Assembly: GCA_033065855.1 (NCBI GenBank)
Contig: JAVXUO010001245.1
Coordinates: 1-64,000, forward strand
Length of the DNA stretch: 64,000 nucleotides
From: Escallonia rubra
Taxonomy: Eukaryota; Streptophyta; Magnoliopsida; Escalloniales; Escalloniaceae
Direction: 5' to 3'
Every line of letters begins with the position of its first letter. Position 1 is the stretch's first letter. This document shows, in pieces, positions 23,797 to 35,000 of the stretch. A model generated the notes under the pieces. It worked only from the letters and a program-made list of their open reading frames with translations, was not told the DNA's origin and did no database searches. A program made the translations under genes and the position numbers.

Positions 23797-24560
23797 TAAT
23801 TAGCTAATGACTCTTGTACTATATGCGATGTACAATTCTCTCTCTCTCTCTCTCTCTCTCTCCCCTCCCCCCCCAACTTTAAATTTAAGCACTAAACTAC
23901 CCTACACTTATGCAAATTAGGCACGTTTAATGAAAAAATCTATTTTAATAGTACATGGTCAACACACGCATTGACTAACTGGTTTTTTTTAAAATGACAT
24001 TTTTGCCCTTTTTCTGCCTCTTCTTCACTCATTCTGATAGACCCATCCCACCCCCTTCTTCTAACTCTGCACACACATACCCCTCCCCCGGTCAGCCCAT
24101 CCCCCCATTCTCCCCCTTTCCTTCCAATTGTACACACACTCCCCTCGTCAGCCAACCCCCCCCCCCCCGCTCCCCCCTTCCTTCCATCTCTACACACACA
24201 CTTCCCCCGTTAGCCCAGTCCCCTACCCCCTCCTTCCAACTCTACATACACCTACAAATCAGCACACACCCACAACTCCCCACACACCCATCACCGAACT
24301 GTCCAAACATTCAACCCTGCACACATTGTGTGTGCGCGCGCGCTTGTGCATGTGCACTTGCAGTGTGTCTTTGTGTGGATCTTTGTTCACTGTTTGTATG
24401 TGTTAGTGTGTGTATGTGTGTGCGTATTTGGTGTATGTTTTTGGCGTGTGTGTGGGTTAAGTGTACTTGTTCGGTGTGCCTGCAGTGTGTGTGTGGTGTG
24501 TGTGCGTGCTTGTGTGTGAGTTTGCATACTTGAAAGCTGACTCGGACTGCAGCCTTTGTG
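23797..24560. mobile_element. Truncated copy of the MULE in OMT gene 2 intron 3
   Basis: From GGTAATTAGCTAATGAC onward it parallels the element at 34666-35745: a CT/C-rich tract, TAAGCACTAAACTACCCTAC, AAAAAATCTATTTTAA, ATGACATTTTTGCCC, C-rich repeats, then a long (TG)n-rich stretch (24326-24525). No right terminal repeat follows, so the element is truncated. The left boundary carries a tandem duplication of about 40 bp (23739-23815). Confidence 0.65.
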
Positions 24561-24689
24561 ATACCTCCACGTAGGTACGAACCCACTTTCCTTGGCATCA
24601 ACTTTATTTTTAGCTCTTCATAATTTAAAATTCATTAAAAATTATAAACAAATTATATTCTAAAGGTCAAGCTTGATATTATAAGAATA

Positions 24690-25265
24690 TTATAATACTA
24701 ACTTCGTGTTTGCACAAGCGTGCATCGCGTGTGCCACGATAGCTCGTATATTCAATGAGAATTCCCTTTTTGGTGTAAAACCAGTTACGCAACTACCTTT
24801 TTAAAAGGATGACAAGTGGCATTCTAAGAAAATCTCTATGAAATAAAGATTATATATGAGGACATGGTTATTTCACAATCTAAAATTCAAGAAAAAGATA
24901 TAGTTAAAATAAATTCCAAAGTTCAAGCTTCTCCTAATAAGTAAATTATGAAAAAATTACATAAAATAAAATTTTAAATAGTAAGTAATTACCTATAAGG
25001 ACATGTTTGGTTCTTTCAATGTAAAATTCATTTTACTGATTGTTACAATAAACATACATACGTTATGCTTGATTATTGTATCGAAATTTATTTTATCAAC
25101 TTTATTTTTGCACACGCATTGCGTGTGTTACGGTAACCACAGTTTAATATTCATTTTATTACATGTGACAATGAACACTTATACATGATGCTTGATTATT
25201 TTTAACAAAATTAATATCATTAATATTATTTTCACACACGCATCGCGTGTATCAGGTAACTCGTG
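24690..25265. repeat. Helitron-like repeated termini
   Basis: Three related short hairpin words occur here: AAGCGTGCATCGCGTGTGCC (about 24717), CACACGCATTGCGTGTG (about 25110) and CACACGCATCGCGTGT (about 25233). Two (the first and third) are followed by CTCGT. The same kind of end occurs at about 49157. They resemble 3' ends of non-autonomous Helitrons with a non-canonical terminus. This is a pattern call, and no Rep/helicase is present. Confidence 0.35.
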
Positions 25266-25298
25266 TGTGTAATTAAGCGAAGATATATGCTACAAAAG

Positions 25299-25493
25299 GA
25301 TTACACAGATATTATGTCAAGAAATATCATTTGTTCTGATATGGGAATGTTAACAATGAACCCTGGAGGAAAAAACAAGAGGATTGAAAAAGAATTCAAG
25401 GCACTAGCAAGTAGACCTGGATTCGCAGCCTCAAAAGTTATATGCCGGGTATCTGTTGGTTCGGCCATGGAGTTCCATTCTACAAGAAGATGT
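25299..25493 (+). pseudogene. O-methyltransferase pseudogene 3, exon 4 remnant
   Basis: Reads TDIMSRNIICSDMGMLTMNP, GGKNKRIEKEFKALASRPGF, AASKVICRVSVGSAMEF: the last two thirds of OMT exon 4. The first third, including the catalytic HDW and the first Glu region, is missing. Helitron-like sequence stands upstream instead. The GGKER motif has become GGKNKR, and a base shift moves the stop. The conserved OMT 3' flank (ACATGTTTGGCAAACCTAG) follows at 25600. Confidence 0.82.
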
Positions 25494-27155
25494 GACCTTT
25501 TCAATTTTCATTCATTTAGTAGGTGGAAGTAATAAGTAACTTTTGACCAGGGAAGTTAGGAGGGTGTCAATTCCATCCAGCAGGTCTCTAGAGCATTTAC
25601 ATGTTTGGCAAACCTAGAGAATGTATGTAACTACCAAAGTATGTAGCGTTGGTAGCAGTATCAAGAACTCTATGTTACCAACTTTTCTCTGATGCTATGC
25701 AAATTCTAAATACAAGAAAGTATGCGTGTGTTTGAAACTCATTTCAGTTTTTAGTTTTTATTAAAAAAAATTAAAACTAAAACTAAAACCTCTTTGAGTT
25801 ATTATTATTTTTTTTTTTTACAAAATTGATGGGCTGTTTGATAGTAATTTTGTACAATTGGTTTTTACTTTTGTTTTTCTACTTTTACTCTCTTCTCTTT
25901 TCTTTCATTTTTCAATACTTGAGAATTTCTTCTGAGCTCCTATGTTTAACAGTCAAAACCGCCCCCATTACGACCTACACATCTCCTCTGCCACCGTCCA
26001 ACTATTGTTATGTCAACGATACACCAGCTTGCGAATTAGGGTTTCATTGAGTTTGAGTGGGTGCAGGGGTTTGAATGACTGGAAATTTACGTGCGCAGAT
26101 AGAGATACTAGGGCTAAGCGATAAATAAAATCTTATGGTGGTGTTTGTTACAGGGACAATGGTGGTCGGTATGATAGTAGATTTAGATTTTGAGGAGTGG
26201 TGGTGCCGTGGAGGTGACCGATCGATGTTGAAGGGTTTGGTGTTTGACGGTGTTGGTCAGTGGTGGTGGTGATTGTGGTTATTAGTGGCTATGGTGGTTG
26301 ACAGTGTTCGTGGGTGTGGTCACTGGTGGTGGCGGCAGCAGTCAGTGGCTATGATGGTTGGCAGTGTTAGGAATTTTGGTGTTTGGGTGTGTTGATCAGT
26401 AATTGTAGCAGATCGGCGATCATTGGCATTGTTGGTAGTGTTTTTAGTTTGGTGTTCGGGGGTATTGGTCAGTGGCGGTGGTGGCGATCAATGGATATGG
26501 TGGTTGGCAAACTGAGGTCCCCCTCAACCTGCTGCAATCGGAAGAAAATACACAGAGCAAAGCTGAACCGTCGTGACTCGGCATCAGCGAAAACCAAGCA
26601 AGAAATCGAAGGCACAGAAACCACACCATTACAAACACAATCAACACATCTTTCTAGATCTAGGGGAGGGGGATCAACTAGGGGGAAAATAAATTAAACC
26701 TTAGAAGAAAAGACCTAGACCTAGACTCCCCATTTTTTCTCCAACCCGTGGCATTGCAACACACAAACCTTGTTGGCGAAATCACCCTACACCCACAACC
26801 CACCGCAAGTCAATCGTGATGCAGCCCAAGGGATCTGACAGCTTAACATCACATCTAAGCCCCAACCGATCTCCGACACTGGATATGTAACGAATCGTCA
26901 AATTGATCACCAGATGCGAAGGAACGTCGGGCTCCCTGACCACCAAAATCCAACACGAAATCCTAATCTGCACAGCTAGTTAGTCTACCACATCACCACT
27001 CGCCAAGAACCTCGACGATGGTGACAAAAACAGAAACAAGATGAGGAGAGAGAAGGTTTGATCAAGGAGGGGAAGGGTTTTCTATTTTTTGTTTCTCTCA
27101 GAGAGGAGAGAGTCTCCCAGACACGACGCAAACCTCATGGGTTTAGAATTAGAAT
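25494..27155. other. Spacer between OMT pseudogene 3 and a CACTA end
   Basis: Contains the OMT 3' flank motif, a degenerate Tourist-like half (about 25733-25870; GTGTGTTTGAAACTCATTTCAG then poly-T), and a GGTGGT-rich stretch (26130-26510). The rest (26520-27150) has no recognised coding content. Confidence 0.4.
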
Positions 27156-27400
27156 CACTACAAAAATAGGGTCTTTAGCGACTGCCAAAGAGAGCGGTCG
27201 CTAAATCAAAACTTAGAGATTGCTACTACTTGCGGTCGCTAAGTTATTGACAAAATCTGGCGCGGTAAAAAAAATTGGCGCGGTTTATTAGCGACCGCTA
27301 CTTGGTCGCTAAAATTAGTGACCAATTTTAGGGACTATTTAGCAGTTGCTAACTTTAGCGACCGCACCTGCGGTCGCTAAATCAAAGGTATAAAAGTGAG
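27156..27400 (+). mobile_element. Left end of a second CACTA-type element
   Basis: CACTACAAAAATAGGGTC at 27156 is a typical CACTA terminus. It is followed by GCGGTCGCTAA-like words in both orientations over about 230 bp. A TATAAAAG (27391-27398) and a pyrimidine-rich leader then precede a GC-rich open stretch (27474-27808) of unknown origin. No matching right end was found before 28310, where duplicated OMT upstream sequence resumes, so the right side is lost or diverged. Confidence 0.65.
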
Positions 27401-28309
27401 TTTCGATCAACCCTAATCTTTTTCTCTTTCTTTTTCCTACCCAAGCTGCAGCCTCCCCTCTCCCTCAACCACCTTGCGGCTGCCGCCAACCTGCTCGCGC
27501 CGGCAAGCCCACCTCACCGTGAACCGCCGAATCGCCGCCTCCCCCTCGCTCCCAACCACTGTGCAGTCGCAGAAGTGCAACTCTCCGCAAAGACCATGCA
27601 CCACGGCTGCCAGACCTACCACAAACACGCCGCCGGCAAGCCCACCTTTTACACTCGATTACCATCTCCGGCGCCTGGTATGTTACATCAATTTCAGTGT
27701 AATTTTAAATTTTCTTTTGGAATGCTGTCACAATTGTTGGCCGCTACGCTTGTTGGGTACTTTTTTCAGTATGCCATAGGTGCCTTTGATCCTCAAAAGA
27801 TGTGTTAAGTTTTAATTTACTTGGTTACATATTTAATTCAGCATGCAGTCAAAAGCATGTTAGGTATTTCATCATACTAAACCACTTTTAAGTTCAGATA
27901 AGTGAAGCACTAATAGTTATACAATGAAAAAAAATCTTTCCATTTATAAGACAAGGAAATGTTGAATTATAATTACGAGCAGTTGTAATAAATTGGACTT
28001 CTGGTAGGTTGGTGATTAGCTTATTTTGGTATGCTTGCAGCTCATTATATTATTGTTGTACGTGAAGGAAAAGAACATGTTTACTGTTGTACCTGTGTCT
28101 TTGATGGTATACTTGAAACCAACCAATAATTTATCCTTGCCTTTTGTACATATGGACTGGAATTCATTCTTCAGCCCACCTTGATTTCTTTTATGTTATA
28201 TCGTCTTTCATGGTGAATTAAAGTTGGATTGAATTATTGAAATGGTGCTTGTATGCTTGCATAGTTGTACGGTACTTATAGGATATTAAAGATATGTGCT
28301 ATTTAATTG
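27401..28309. other. Interior sequence behind the CACTA end
   Basis: A GC-rich open stretch (27474-27808) with Pro/Ala/Thr-rich low-complexity translation is followed by AT-rich sequence with no recognised gene. It may be a fragment carried by the element; I do not recognise it. Confidence 0.3.
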
Positions 28310-28735
28310 ACTGCAATTTAATTGACTAAAATTGAGATTTTATTTTTTTGAGCCCTATTCATTCATAGGTTAAAGTTACTTAACAGGGTTACTTCCCTGC
28401 GTAACATGTAAAAGACACGTGGAAGCTATCTAAACATATTTCTGACATGGTGCTATATTCATTATAGATTATTATTATTATTAGATAGATTGATAGATTA
28501 GGCATAGATATACAACAGCAGCGGGAGGCTACTACCTTTTGCATTTGTTATTAGCTCTTACTAGAACGGTAGTAGGAGCACTATTTATGTTTAGTAATGT
28601 TAAAAATTTTCGATAATCGACACTTGGATCCTATAGATTACGAAACGAGACATAAAAGGTCAATAAAAATCACAAAATGTCATTGGGTGATTAAAGAGAT
28701 GTGAGATCTCAAACTTGAGAAAATAAAAATGCTCT
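28310..28735 (+). promoter_or_regulatory. Displaced copy of the OMT upstream block (gene 2)
   Basis: Closely matches 15100-15510 upstream of gene 1, including TTAACAGGGTTACTTCCCTG, the AAAGACACGTGGAAGCT word and AGGAGGCTACTACC-like sequence. In gene 1 this block ends about 0.5 kb before the ATG. Here it lies about 3.3 kb away because other sequence and a LINE have been inserted between it and gene 2. Confidence 0.65.
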
Positions 28736-30000
28736 TTTTTGTACTCAAATTTTGTGATTACCATATTTTGTACTCAAATTCTGTAATGATGACAAAAAAA
28801 TGCTTTTTTTTTTTTGTACTTTTATCATTTTGGATATTCGTTTTGGATACAAAATCCAAATAGTAGCGAAAAAAGGATAGGTGTTTTCACCTTTTTCGGT
28901 TTTTGCCGACACAATTGAATTCATTGTCAGAGGCTGCTGTTCACCCTTTCCCTCATCCGTCTCTCTCTTCACCGTCTCTCTCTCTCTTATCAATAAGCAT
29001 TGTACCGTGTGCAACCCAGCGCTGAACAAGGCTCTTTGAGAAATGGATTAGCGGGTGCTCTCGGTCGACGCCGCCGCTCAGCTCCGGCAAGGCATCGGCT
29101 TGCTTCTCTCGAAATGGAGTGCGCTTCAGATGACCTCCTCGCCACCTCTAGCGACTTCCTCCGCCGTTGGTGATCGACCATAAGCGGCTGCTTCACCTCA
29201 TAATCCCCTAGCGGTTCGCTTCGGTGCGCTACTGGATGGTCCCGCAGGGCATCTTGTGGGACCTGGGGAGTCGCCAGTTGGCTAATGGATGCCAGAATTT
29301 GCCCCCCCATCGCGGACTGCCCGTGATTTGAGGTAGACGCTCCCGAATCCGCCCCAATAGGTGACATCATCATCTTACCGGATTCGGTATCCCAACCCCA
29401 CGTCTGGCGTATCTCCTCCGATGAAGACAGCCACGACAGTACCGGCGGCCTTGCGGGTTTAACTCACTCTCCCTCCCCTCACTCTCTCTCTATCTAAGTC
29501 ACACACACAGACAGGTGCAGTAATGTTATGTGTGACTGTGTTTGAGTGCATGATTAGGGTTTTGCCATTGAAAAAATTGGGAGGAGGAGTGCGACAAATG
29601 GGAGCCTTCCGAGTTGGTTTGTCAATGGGGAAGAAGAAGAAGCAAGAGGGAGAAGACACACAGATGTGTGATGATCGAAAAGGAAATTGAGAGTGTGAAT
29701 AGGGGAAAACATCTTCCCGTTCTCATTTTTCTCCTTCCTCTACCTAATCTTTTCTCTTTCTATTTTCAAAAGAACAACCAAACCCACTTTTCATTTATCT
29801 CTATGTTATTTTTTATGATAGTGAGCTAGACATCTTGTGAAAATTTGAATTTTAGTAATTGTGTTTTACTATGTTGACCATAGTTAAGATTTGTTATCTA
29901 GTTGGATAGTTCCAACTTACCGTCATCTTGCTTAGTTGCTAATATTTTAGTGATAATCTAACACCACTTAAACTGATGATGTGTTGTTAAACAACAGCTT
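28736..30000. other. Inserted sequence upstream of OMT gene 2
   Basis: It lacks a counterpart upstream of gene 1. It contains a foldback-like stretch (28740-28910; TTTTGGATATTCGTTTTGGAT) and a GC-rich minus-strand open frame (about 28990-29460, with DTESGKMMMSPIGADSGAST) that I do not recognise. It may be a captured gene fragment; no function is assigned. Confidence 0.35.
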
Positions 30001-30044
30001 AATGCAACTTCAAGTCTTATTGCACGGGGGTTGGTCATGTATTT

Positions 30045-31733
30045 CAGCAATGTCAGTGTTTCTAATTCCTAAGGTGATCACGAACAAGATGGACAAAAAG
30101 ATTCGACAATTCTGGTGGGGAATGAAGGATGATGGTCATCATCATTTTCATCCAAAAGCATGGGATACCATTTGTTTACCTAAATTTATTGGTGGACTAG
30201 GCTTCAAAAGGATGCACGACATGAATCTTGTGCTCATGGCAAAAATGGGGTGGGCAATGGAATCTAGTCCCGACTCTCTTTGGGTTCGAATCATGGCTTC
30301 CAAATACCTCAAAGGGGTTCCTTTCCTGGATCACACCCCCAAGAGATCATCTTCCTGGTTCTGGAAAGGAGTATGTAAATCAAAAGACATCATTGGCAAG
30401 GGGATTGGTATGTTCATAGGGGATGGAAAGATCACTAACATCTGGAAAGATAGGTGGATCCCTCTTGAAGATGGATATTCACCTGCAACTACTGTTGTGG
30501 AAGGTTCACAAACCAACCTTGTTGCTGACCTCTTCGTCCCAAACACTAAAATATGGGATGTCTCAAAGCTGAGGATCCTCTTACCTCCCCCTCTCGTGGA
30601 AGCTATTAGGAAAGTTAAAATTCATAGCTCTCAAACCCAAGATTTAATAGCTTGGACGCCTACATCTAATGGTAAATTTTTCCACTAAATCAGCCTATCT
30701 CCTAGCCAATAAACATAGATTCAATCCCAATCAATCCTTTCTTGACTTTTTCTGGAAAAATCTATGGAGAGCAAAAATTAGGGAACACCACAAAATTCTT
30801 ATATGGCGCATTGCATGGAACCTCCTTCCTTTACAGCAAAACTTGATCAAGTTCCTCCCTGAAATCAACCCTGCTTGTCCCCTCTGTAATGCCCAGCCTG
30901 AAACAGCGACTCATTTATTCATAGAGTGCAATATGACCAGACTCATTTGGATTTCTTCATCTTTTGGTACTCGCCCCTGTGAATATGGATAACCCCATAA
31001 GCTGGTTAAATTATGCTCTAAAACCTCAGAATTAATTTCCTCCTGATGATCAAAAGAATTATACTGTTTTCAGTACTACTCTGTTGGATTTAGTTTGGTT
31101 ATTCCGGAACAAATTAATCCATGAAAGCACCCTTTTTTATCCTCCCAAAATTTCCAACCTGATCAACCTACATGCAAGGACCTACCTGAGCTTGATTGAA
31201 TCTTCGCATAGCTTTGATCAGAGAGAGATGTTTATATCTCCACCTTCTCCAGGATGGCACAAGCTGTATTTTGATACAGCTATTCAAGGGTCAAAAGCAT
31301 GTATTGCAATGATTTGCAGAAACCAGAACAATGTGATCGAGTTTGGTCAAACCGAAGAAATTGGAACATTCAAACAGCACTGCAACAAGGGAAACAATAT
31401 GTAATCCTGGAAGGAGATGCCAAAATCGTAATCAACTTGCTTTTGAATCAATCTTTAATACCGAGCTGGTTTATGAGATCTATTATCGTTGAAGCCAGGA
31501 AGCTTCTCAACGATTTCTTGTGTTGAGATGATGTACGTATTCCTAGAACCGGAAACAGGGTTGCCCACAATCTTACAGCTCAGGCTTCCTTTTGTAATCA
31601 TTTTGTCTTTGTTCCATCTTCATCCAGTCTTTTGTCTAATCTGGAAGAAGAAGATAGGAACAATGTTTGTTGACTTTCTGTTTTGAATAATATTAATTTC
31701 ATCATGTTACCAAAAAAATATATATATATATAT
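30045..31733 (+). mobile_element. 5'-truncated LINE retrotransposon
   Basis: It encodes the C-terminal part of a plant LINE ORF2: VSVFLIPKVITNKMDKKIRQ, FWWGMKDD, ITNIWKDRWIPL, then a zinc-binding region (ILIWRIAWNLLPLQ, CPLCNAQPETATHLFIEC) and a partial RNase H start (GWHKLYFDTAIQGSK). Stops and frameshifts (for example at 30686, 30990 and 31402) disable it. The endonuclease and most of the reverse transcriptase are absent. The upstream region of OMT gene 1 is uninterrupted at the same place (GTATTCCAGTAAGTTTCTTT, about 15818), which gives the empty site. Confidence 0.85.
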
Positions 31734-32016
31734 TTCTTTAATTCGGTATAGTTTGTATGTTAGTCAACAACCTGCATAGAGTAGCACAGCGCCGCCTCTA
31801 TTCTATGATATGACATGTCTGGCTAAGCTACAATTAACGCCCTTTAGCATAGGGGTATGCCAGGTTCTCTCTTTGCTTCTTTTCATGGAGTTGTTCTTCC
31901 TGTATAAGACCAGCTCCCTCCCAGCATACTAGCCATCATCTACATCTTTCAAAAGCTTTATACACTTAACTCTTGTGCAAAAGAGCTGGTCATTCCTATC
32001 AGTATTCATTTCAGCC
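31734..32016 (+). promoter_or_regulatory. Proximal promoter of OMT gene 2
   Basis: Matches 15825-16026 upstream of gene 1. The TATA-like word is TGTATAAG (31901-31908), where gene 1 has CTATATAAG. The likely leader (ATCATCTACATCTTTCAAAAG) is shared. The weaker TATA word and the LINE immediately upstream may alter expression. Confidence 0.6.
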
Positions 32017-35000
32017 ATGAAACCCACCGAAGGTCAAATAGAAATGACGAGTGAAGAGGAGGATCTGGCAAGGTTTATGCAGTTACCGGTTGGATTTGTT
32101 CTTCCCATGGTCTTGAAAGCTGCATATGAGCTAGACGTACTTGAGATCATGGCAAAAGCTAGTGCTCAGCTCACCTCACGTGAGATTGCATCCCATCTTC
32201 CCACACAAAATCCAGAAGCCCCAGCCATGCTTGAGCGGGTTCTGCGGTTTCTCGCTAGTAACTCCTTTCTTACATGCACCCTCATCACCGAAGAAGATGG
32301 AAATTCCAAGAGATTGTATGGTCTGGCTCCCATTTGCAAACTTTTTGTCCGTGATCATAATGGGGCTTCTATGGCTCCCTTCATGCTTCTTCTTCATGAC
32401 AAAGTTTTTGTTGATTCATGGTTTGTTTTCTTTCCTCCATTTATCTTGTTATATTGAGTTAAGCTTTGCTTTAATAGTTTGATGCTTTAAGGAAAAGGGG
32501 TATCCACACAAGCTTTACAGCCATCTATCCAAAAGAAAGACGGAATAATTGCAGAGTGTATGGCACTATTTAATGATTCCTTCCGTACCATTAACACACC
32601 AGTACAACTTTTCGCACAGGTTCCACTTGAAAGACGCGATAATTGAGGGCGGTATCCCATTTCACAAGGCCCATGGCATGCATGCATTCGACTACCCAGC
32701 AAAAGACGGCAGATTCAACGAGATTTTCAATGCAGCGATGCACAGCCATAGTACCTTAGCCATGACCAAAATCCTTGAAACATACAAGGGATTTGAGGGC
32801 GTGAAAGAGGTGGTGGATGTAGGCGGCGGGACAGGTGCAACACTTGGACTTATTATTTCCAAGTATCCGCAGATTAAAGGGATTAACTTTGATCTGTCTC
32901 ACGTGATTAGACATGCACCGCCTTGCCCAGGTATATAATATGTCTAGTTATATATCCTTCATTAATTTCGAATCTTCATCCCGCTTTTCTTGTGAGAAAT
33001 TTTGACTGCAACTTAAATCGTAAAAACAAGCGTACAACTTTCCATGCAGGGATAACGTATATTTAACGACTTTTGGTTAGTCATATTTGTAAGGCGATAC
33101 TAAGAATTGTTATTAAGTTTGCAAAAGTGGCACTAATTTTTGTAGCAATAATTGATGGTCGCTATATAAGAAGTTGAAAACTATTCTTACTCTTAGAGTT
33201 GCAGTCAAATCTTTGCTTTCTTTTATGAGTTATTCAAATTTGAAGAAGAGAGATTATTTCCACTACTTCACTAGAATCGAACTTTTCATTTATATGGTGT
33301 TTAAGAACACGATAATTAATTTTGAGTAAAGGAAGTTCTTTCTACTCAATTTTTTGTTGCTTTTAATACTTATAGAAAGTAATTAATCGGTCCCTTGGTG
33401 CCATTTGATTGCAAATTTTAGGATATTTTTGACTGATTTTATACTAAATATCACATTTAAAAGGGACAACAAAGCAGCTTATGGGAGGATTGTGATAGTT
33501 TAGCGATAATCGATATGCGAAAGGCCGAAGTGAATTCTAGTAATTTGTTTTGAAGTATTATTTTCTGTTGTCCCATTTTATTTTGTTCAATTTGACAGAA
33601 CACAGAGTTTTAGGATTCACACCGTAAAGTTTTAATCTTTGTATTAAAAATGCTTAAAAGGCTTAGGGTAGGGGATTAGAATAATCAACATTGGAGCAAA
33701 GCTCGAGTTAGCTAATAAAATGCATTATAGAGCTCTAAAAAATGAAATAATGCATACTACAATACATAAAAAAGAACCCAAAGGGGTGGTGGAGTTGGCA
33801 AGGGACCTCGAGGTCCCGAGTTCGATTCTCTCCCCCCCCCTTCGCCCCGGGTTATACATATGAATTGAACAAATTTCCCAATTGGGAAATTTTTTGAATA
33901 CATAAAAAGAACAAAAAATTAACGTCTTATGGAATATATACCTACTTTCATTAAACTAATGACTATATGTCGAATGTTAATCCACGCAATTATTATCACT
34001 AATGGACTCTATTTTGGTCAAAGTCAAATTCTAATGCTTATAATTAGTTCAAGAAATTGAATTGATCTTATTGTTCATGTGAATTTAGTTAATTATAAAC
34101 AAGAATTATCGTAAGATTTTAGTGCGTTTCTCGGTTCACTAATGCTTATCTTGCAAACACTCAACGCTATTATCGAGATTTCTAAAAGATCTCAAAAAAG
34201 CATTATACAGATAATGCAGACGATAACTTCTGGTGAGTCACTTTATAAAAGGTTAAAGTAGTCAATATTTGTTCACTTTAACTATTATAATAGTCAACAT
34301 TTCATTTTGTTGGCATGGTTATTGGTACTTAATTGATATTTTATGCTGCTGTTAATTATTCTTGGACAGGTGCTTTTGATGGGTGCCCTAAGAACACTAG
34401 TTAGCATTGGCTTCTATGACTTTTTTTGATAAATTGTACTTTAGATATAAAACAAAAATAAATTTGTCAATGAAAAGGAAAGAAAGAGACTACTGCTGAG
34501 TTTTATATGGAAGGTAATTATTGACACATTCTTGCTGTTCATAGGTGTGCAGCATATTGAAGGGGATATGTTTCAAGACGTTCCACATGGGAAGGTTATC
34601 TTCATGAAGGTTAGCATGTTATAAAAGTTTTTGAAAATTGATATTTGAGCTTCACTTTGATCGTTATGGCAATTAATTAATGACCCCCTGTACTATATGT
34701 TGTGTGCGATTCTCCCCCCCCCCCCCCCCCCAAAAAAAAAAAAAAAATATTATGCATTGAACTACCCCACCCTTGCGTAAATTGGGCACACTTAACGAAA
34801 AAATCTATTTTAACAGCGCGTGGTCAACATACGCGTTTACTAACAATTTTTCTTTAAATGACATTTTTGCCCTTCTTCTACCTCTTCTTCGCTTCCTCCG
34901 TCAGACCCCTACCACCCCCTTCTTTCTAACTCTGTGCGCACCCCCCCCCCCTTCTCCCCCTCTCCTTCCAAGTGTACACACACTCCCCTCGTCAGCCCAG

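Noticed and set aside
23994..24601. Long Pro/Ser- and Cys/Val-rich frames
   Set aside because: They are translations of C-rich and (TG)n repeats within a truncated MULE.
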